From: Aliihoeflea sp. 2WW
GTDB lineage: Bacteria > Pseudomonadota > Alphaproteobacteria > Rhizobiales > Rhizobiaceae
Assembly: GCF_000497755.1 (NCBI RefSeq)
Contig: NZ_AYOD01000002.1
Span: forward strand, 1-64,000
Direction: 5' to 3'
DNA: 64,000 bases
Part shown: in pieces, positions 61,265 through 64,000 of the stretch
How positions within the stretch are numbered: position 1 is the first letter of the stretch
Layout of the letters: each line of letters begins with the position of its first letter
Made by a program: the position numbers and the translations under genes
The notes under the pieces: model-generated
Told to the model about the DNA's origin: nothing
Databases searched by the model: none
Seen by the model: only the letters and a program-made list of their open reading frames with translations

Positions 61265-63925
61265 TCAGCCGGCGAGCGCTTCGCGAACCGCGGCGATGGC
61301 CGCATCCGCATTGGCTGCGTCGGGGCCGCCGGCCTGTGCCATGTCCGGCCGGCCACCCCCACCCTTCCCGCCGATTGCGGCGGAGGCGGCACGAACGAGA
61401 TCGACCGCACTGTAGCGGCCGGTCAGATCGCTGGTGACGCCGACGACGACGCTCGCCTTGCCGTCATCCGTGCCGACGAAGACGACGATGCCGGACCCGA
61501 CCGACGACTTGCCCTCGTCTGCCAGCGGCTTCAAATCCTTGGCCGACACACCCGAGACGACGCGGCCGAGGAAGCCGACGCCCGCCACGGTCTCAGCTTC
61601 CTGCCCGCCGGCCGGACCCGCGCCGCCGCCGAGCGCCAGCTTCTTGCGGGCGTCGGCAAGTTCGCGCTCGAGCTTCTTGCGCTCGTCGAGAACGGCTTCG
61701 AGGCGAGTGACGACATCCGCCGGCGCGACCTTCAGCGCGGCGGCTGCCGCCTTCAGGCGCTTGTCCTGTTCGTCGAGATGCTGCCGCGCGGCTTCGCCCG
61801 TCAGCGCCTCGATGCGCCGGACGCCCGATGCCACGGCGCCTTCGGCCAGAAGACGCACGATGCCGATATCGCCGGTGGCGGCGACATGCGTTCCGCCGCA
61901 AAGCTCGGTCGAATAGCTCTTGCCGGCTTTGTCGCCATGAAGCGCCGTGCCCATCGACACGACGCGGACCTCGTCGCCATACTTTTCGCCGAAGAGCGCC
62001 ATGGCGCCTTCTGCGATCGCGTCGTCGACGGCCATCAGCCTCGTCGTCACCGGGGCGTTCTGCAGCACGATCTCGTTGGCGAGTTCCTCGACTCGCGCCA
62101 GTTCCTCGGGCGCGATGGGCTTGGGATGCGAAAAATCGAAGCGCAGGCGGTCGGGCGCGACGAGCGAACCCTTCTGCGCAACGTGCGTGCCGAGCACTTC
62201 GCGCAGCGCCTCGTGGACGAGGTGCGTGGCGGAGTGATTGCGGCGGATGCGGGCGCGGCGCGCGGCGTCGACCTTGAGTTCGACCGAAGCGCCGATCTTC
62301 ACCGTACCCGACGCGACGCGTCCGAAATGGACGAACAGGCCGTCGGCCTTCTTCTGCGTGTCGGTGACGTCGATTGCGAAGCCTTCGCCCAGGATGCGGC
62401 CGGTGTCGCCCACCTGGCCGCCGGATTCGCCGTAGAATGGCGTCTGGTTGACGACGATCGCGACGTCTTCGCCCTCTGAAGCACCTTCTGCCTGCGTGCC
62501 GCCCTTGACGATCGCGGCGATGACGCCTTCGGCCGCTTCGGTGTCATAGCCGAGGAATTCGCTTGCGCCGACCTTGTCGCGGATGCCGAACCAGACGGTT
62601 TCGGTTGCCGCTTCGCCGGAGCCTGCCCAATTGGCGCGCGCCTCGGCCTTCTGTCGCTCCATCGCCGCGGAAAACGCGTCGGTGTCGACGGAAATGCCGC
62701 GCTGGCGCAGCGCGTCCTGCGTCAGGTCGAGCGGGAAGCCGTAGGTGTCGTAGAGCTTGAACGCCGTCTCGCCATCGAGGCGGTCGCCCTCACCGAGCTT
62801 TTCGGTCGCATCCGACAGGAGGCCAAGGCCGCGCGCGAGCGTCTTGCGGAAGCGCGATTCCTCGAGCTTCAGGGTCTCGGTGATGAGCGCCTGGCCGCGC
62901 ACGAGTTCGGGATAGGCTTGGCCCATCTCGCGCACGAGCGCAGGCACGAGGCGCCACATCAGCGGATCTGCTGCGCCCAGAAGCTGCGCGTGCCGCATCG
63001 CGCGACGCATGATGCGGCGCAGGACATAGCCGCGGCCCTCGTTCGACGGCAGGACGCCATCGGCGATGAGGAAGCTCGCCGCGCGCAGATGGTCGGCGAT
63101 GACCCGGTGGCTTGCGCGGTTCTTGCCTTCGGCCTTGACGCCCGTCGCTTCTTCGGAAGCGCGGATCAGGGCCTTGAAGAGGTCGATGTCGTAATTGTCG
63201 TGAACGCCCTGAAGGACGGCCGCGATGCGCTCCAGCCCCATGCCGGTGTCGATTGAGGGACGCGGCAGGTCGATGCGCTGTTCCTTCGAAATCTGCTCGT
63301 ACTGCATGAAGACGAGGTTCCAGATCTCGATGAAGCGGTCGCCATCCTCATCCGGGCTGCCGGGAGGGCCGCCAGGAATGCCTTCGCCGTGGTCGTAGAA
63401 GATTTCGGAACACGGGCCGCAGGGGCCGGTATCGCCCATGGCCCAGAAATTGTCGCTCGTCGCGATGCGGATGATGCGGTCGTCGCCAAGCCCGGCGATC
63501 TTCTTCCAGAGCGCGGCCGCTTCGTCGTCCGTGTGGTAGACGGTCACGACCAGACGGGTCGGATCGATGCCGTATTCCCTGGTGATCAGGTTCCAGGCGA
63601 ACGTGATCGCCTCTTTCTTGAAGTAGTCTCCGAACGAGAAATTGCCCAGCATCTCGAAGAAGGTGTGATGGCGCGCGGTGTAACCGACATTGTCGAGATC
63701 GTTGTGCTTGCCGCCGGCACGCACGCACTTCTGCGCCGTCGCCGCGCGCGAATAGGGTCGCGTCTCAAGCCCGGTGAAGACGTTCTTGAACTGGACCATG
63801 CCCGCATTGGTGAACATCAGCGTCGGATCGTTGCGCGGGACGAGCGGGCTCGACGCAACCGCCTCGTGACCGTTCTTCCGGAAATAGTCGAGGAAGGTCG
63901 ATCGGATTTCGTTGACGCCACTCAT
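61265..63925 (-). CDS. alaS: Alanyl-tRNA synthetase
   Basis: Charges tRNA-Ala; 886 residues, full length. Class II catalytic domain ([26 protein letters not shown]-type [34 protein letters not shown]), editing domain with the zinc/catalytic [11 protein letters not shown] and [13 protein letters not shown], and the C-Ala domain ending [15 protein letters not shown]. The start at 63925 lies 75 bases from the window edge; in related genomes recA precedes it. Confidence 0.97.
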   Translation of the reverse strand: MSGVNEIRSTFLDYFRKNGHEAVASSPLVPRNDPTLMFTNAGMVQFKNVFTGLETRPYSRAATAQKCVRAGGKHNDLDNVGYTARHHTFFEMLGNFSFGDYFKKEAITFAWNLITREYGIDPTRLVVTVYHTDDEAAALWKKIAGLGDDRIIRIATSDNFWAMGDTGPCGPCSEIFYDHGEGIPGGPPGSPDEDGDRFIEIWNLVFMQYEQISKEQRIDLPRPSIDTGMGLERIAAVLQGVHDNYDIDLFKALIRASEEATGVKAEGKNRASHRVIADHLRAASFLIADGVLPSNEGRGYVLRRIMRRAMRHAQLLGAADPLMWRLVPALVREMGQAYPELVRGQALITETLKLEESRFRKTLARGLGLLSDATEKLGEGDRLDGETAFKLYDTYGFPLDLTQDALRQRGISVDTDAFSAAMERQKAEARANWAGSGEAATETVWFGIRDKVGASEFLGYDTEAAEGVIAAIVKGGTQAEGASEGEDVAIVVNQTPFYGESGGQVGDTGRILGEGFAIDVTDTQKKADGLFVHFGRVASGTVKIGASVELKVDAARRARIRRNHSATHLVHEALREVLGTHVAQKGSLVAPDRLRFDFSHPKPIAPEELARVEELANEIVLQNAPVTTRLMAVDDAIAEGAMALFGEKYGDEVRVVSMGTALHGDKAGKSYSTELCGGTHVAATGDIGIVRLLAEGAVASGVRRIEALTGEAARQHLDEQDKRLKAAAAALKVAPADVVTRLEAVLDERKKLERELADARKKLALGGGAGPAGGQEAETVAGVGFLGRVVSGVSAKDLKPLADEGKSSVGSGIVVFVGTDDGKASVVVGVTSDLTGRYSAVDLVRAASAAIGGKGGGGRPDMAQAGGPDAANADAAIAAVREALAG

Positions 63926-64000
63926 CTGCGAACCTTTACGTGCTGACTGCCCGCGGAAACCGGGAGAGAACGCCTTTTAGCGTCAGGCAATTGGGCTGTC

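Overview
The window is high-GC chromosomal DNA from an alphaproteobacterium of the order Hyphomicrobiales (Rhizobiales), most like a Mesorhizobium/Phyllobacteriaceae-type genome. The evidence is gene content and order: dusB-ntrB-ntrC-ntrY-ntrX-trkA-hfq-hflX-mazG, an E1-beta subunit carrying its own lipoyl domain, fused ispDF, CckA, a single-cysteine DksA and a giant GPR/RgsE-type polar-growth protein. It is almost wholly housekeeping core. I see no rRNA, tRNA, CRISPR array, insertion sequence or prophage, and no gene-free stretch longer than 300 bases.

Layout. 1-1404: urtA (urea ABC transporter binding protein) behind a good sigma-54 promoter. 1701-6573: an accessory periplasmic oxidation island. 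A GMC flavoprotein with its Tat-exported small subunit and a VOC protein run leftward; an RHH_4 DNA-binding protein, a PQQ/sorbosone-type dehydrogenase and a cytochrome c run rightward. A shared near-palindrome (4383-4403 and 4861-4878) flanks the RHH gene. 6577-19579: cckA, fliO, dksA, a SixA-like phosphatase, ycjX/ycjF, an exported protein, a KefB-type antiporter, folP-folB-folK, a DUF922 protein, a ferredoxin and an orphan Hpt protein. 19834-25518: the 1894-residue GPR/RgsE-like membrane coiled-coil protein, built from strikingly regular 29-residue units. 25623-37861: mazG, hflX, hfq, a D-amino-acid aminotransferase, trkA, the two nitrogen two-component systems and dusB. 37996-49325: ispDF, pncC, a COQ10/RatA-like protein, lipA, a small membrane protein, the pyruvate dehydrogenase operon (pdhA-pdhB-pdhC-SGNH hydrolase-lpdA), ftsB and enolase. 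49444-63925: a GT25 glycosyltransferase, PRC-barrel proteins, kdsA, hydrolases, pyrG, an L,D-transpeptidase, secG with an apparent frameshift, murI, a TrmJ-like methyltransferase, icd and alaS.

How it fits together. Nitrogen control (NtrBC/NtrYX) is encoded about 33 kb from a urea transporter gene with a sigma-54 promoter, so the window holds both a regulator and a probable target. LipA and the pdh operon join lipoate synthesis to its users. CckA, the orphan Hpt protein, the GPR/RgsE-like protein, FtsB, MurI and the L,D-transpeptidase all bear on cell cycle, polar growth and wall synthesis. The least understood parts are the 1.7-6.6 kb oxidation island with its candidate RHH operators, and the giant repeat protein with its divergent Hpt neighbour. 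All functional calls come from reading protein sequences; no database search was run.
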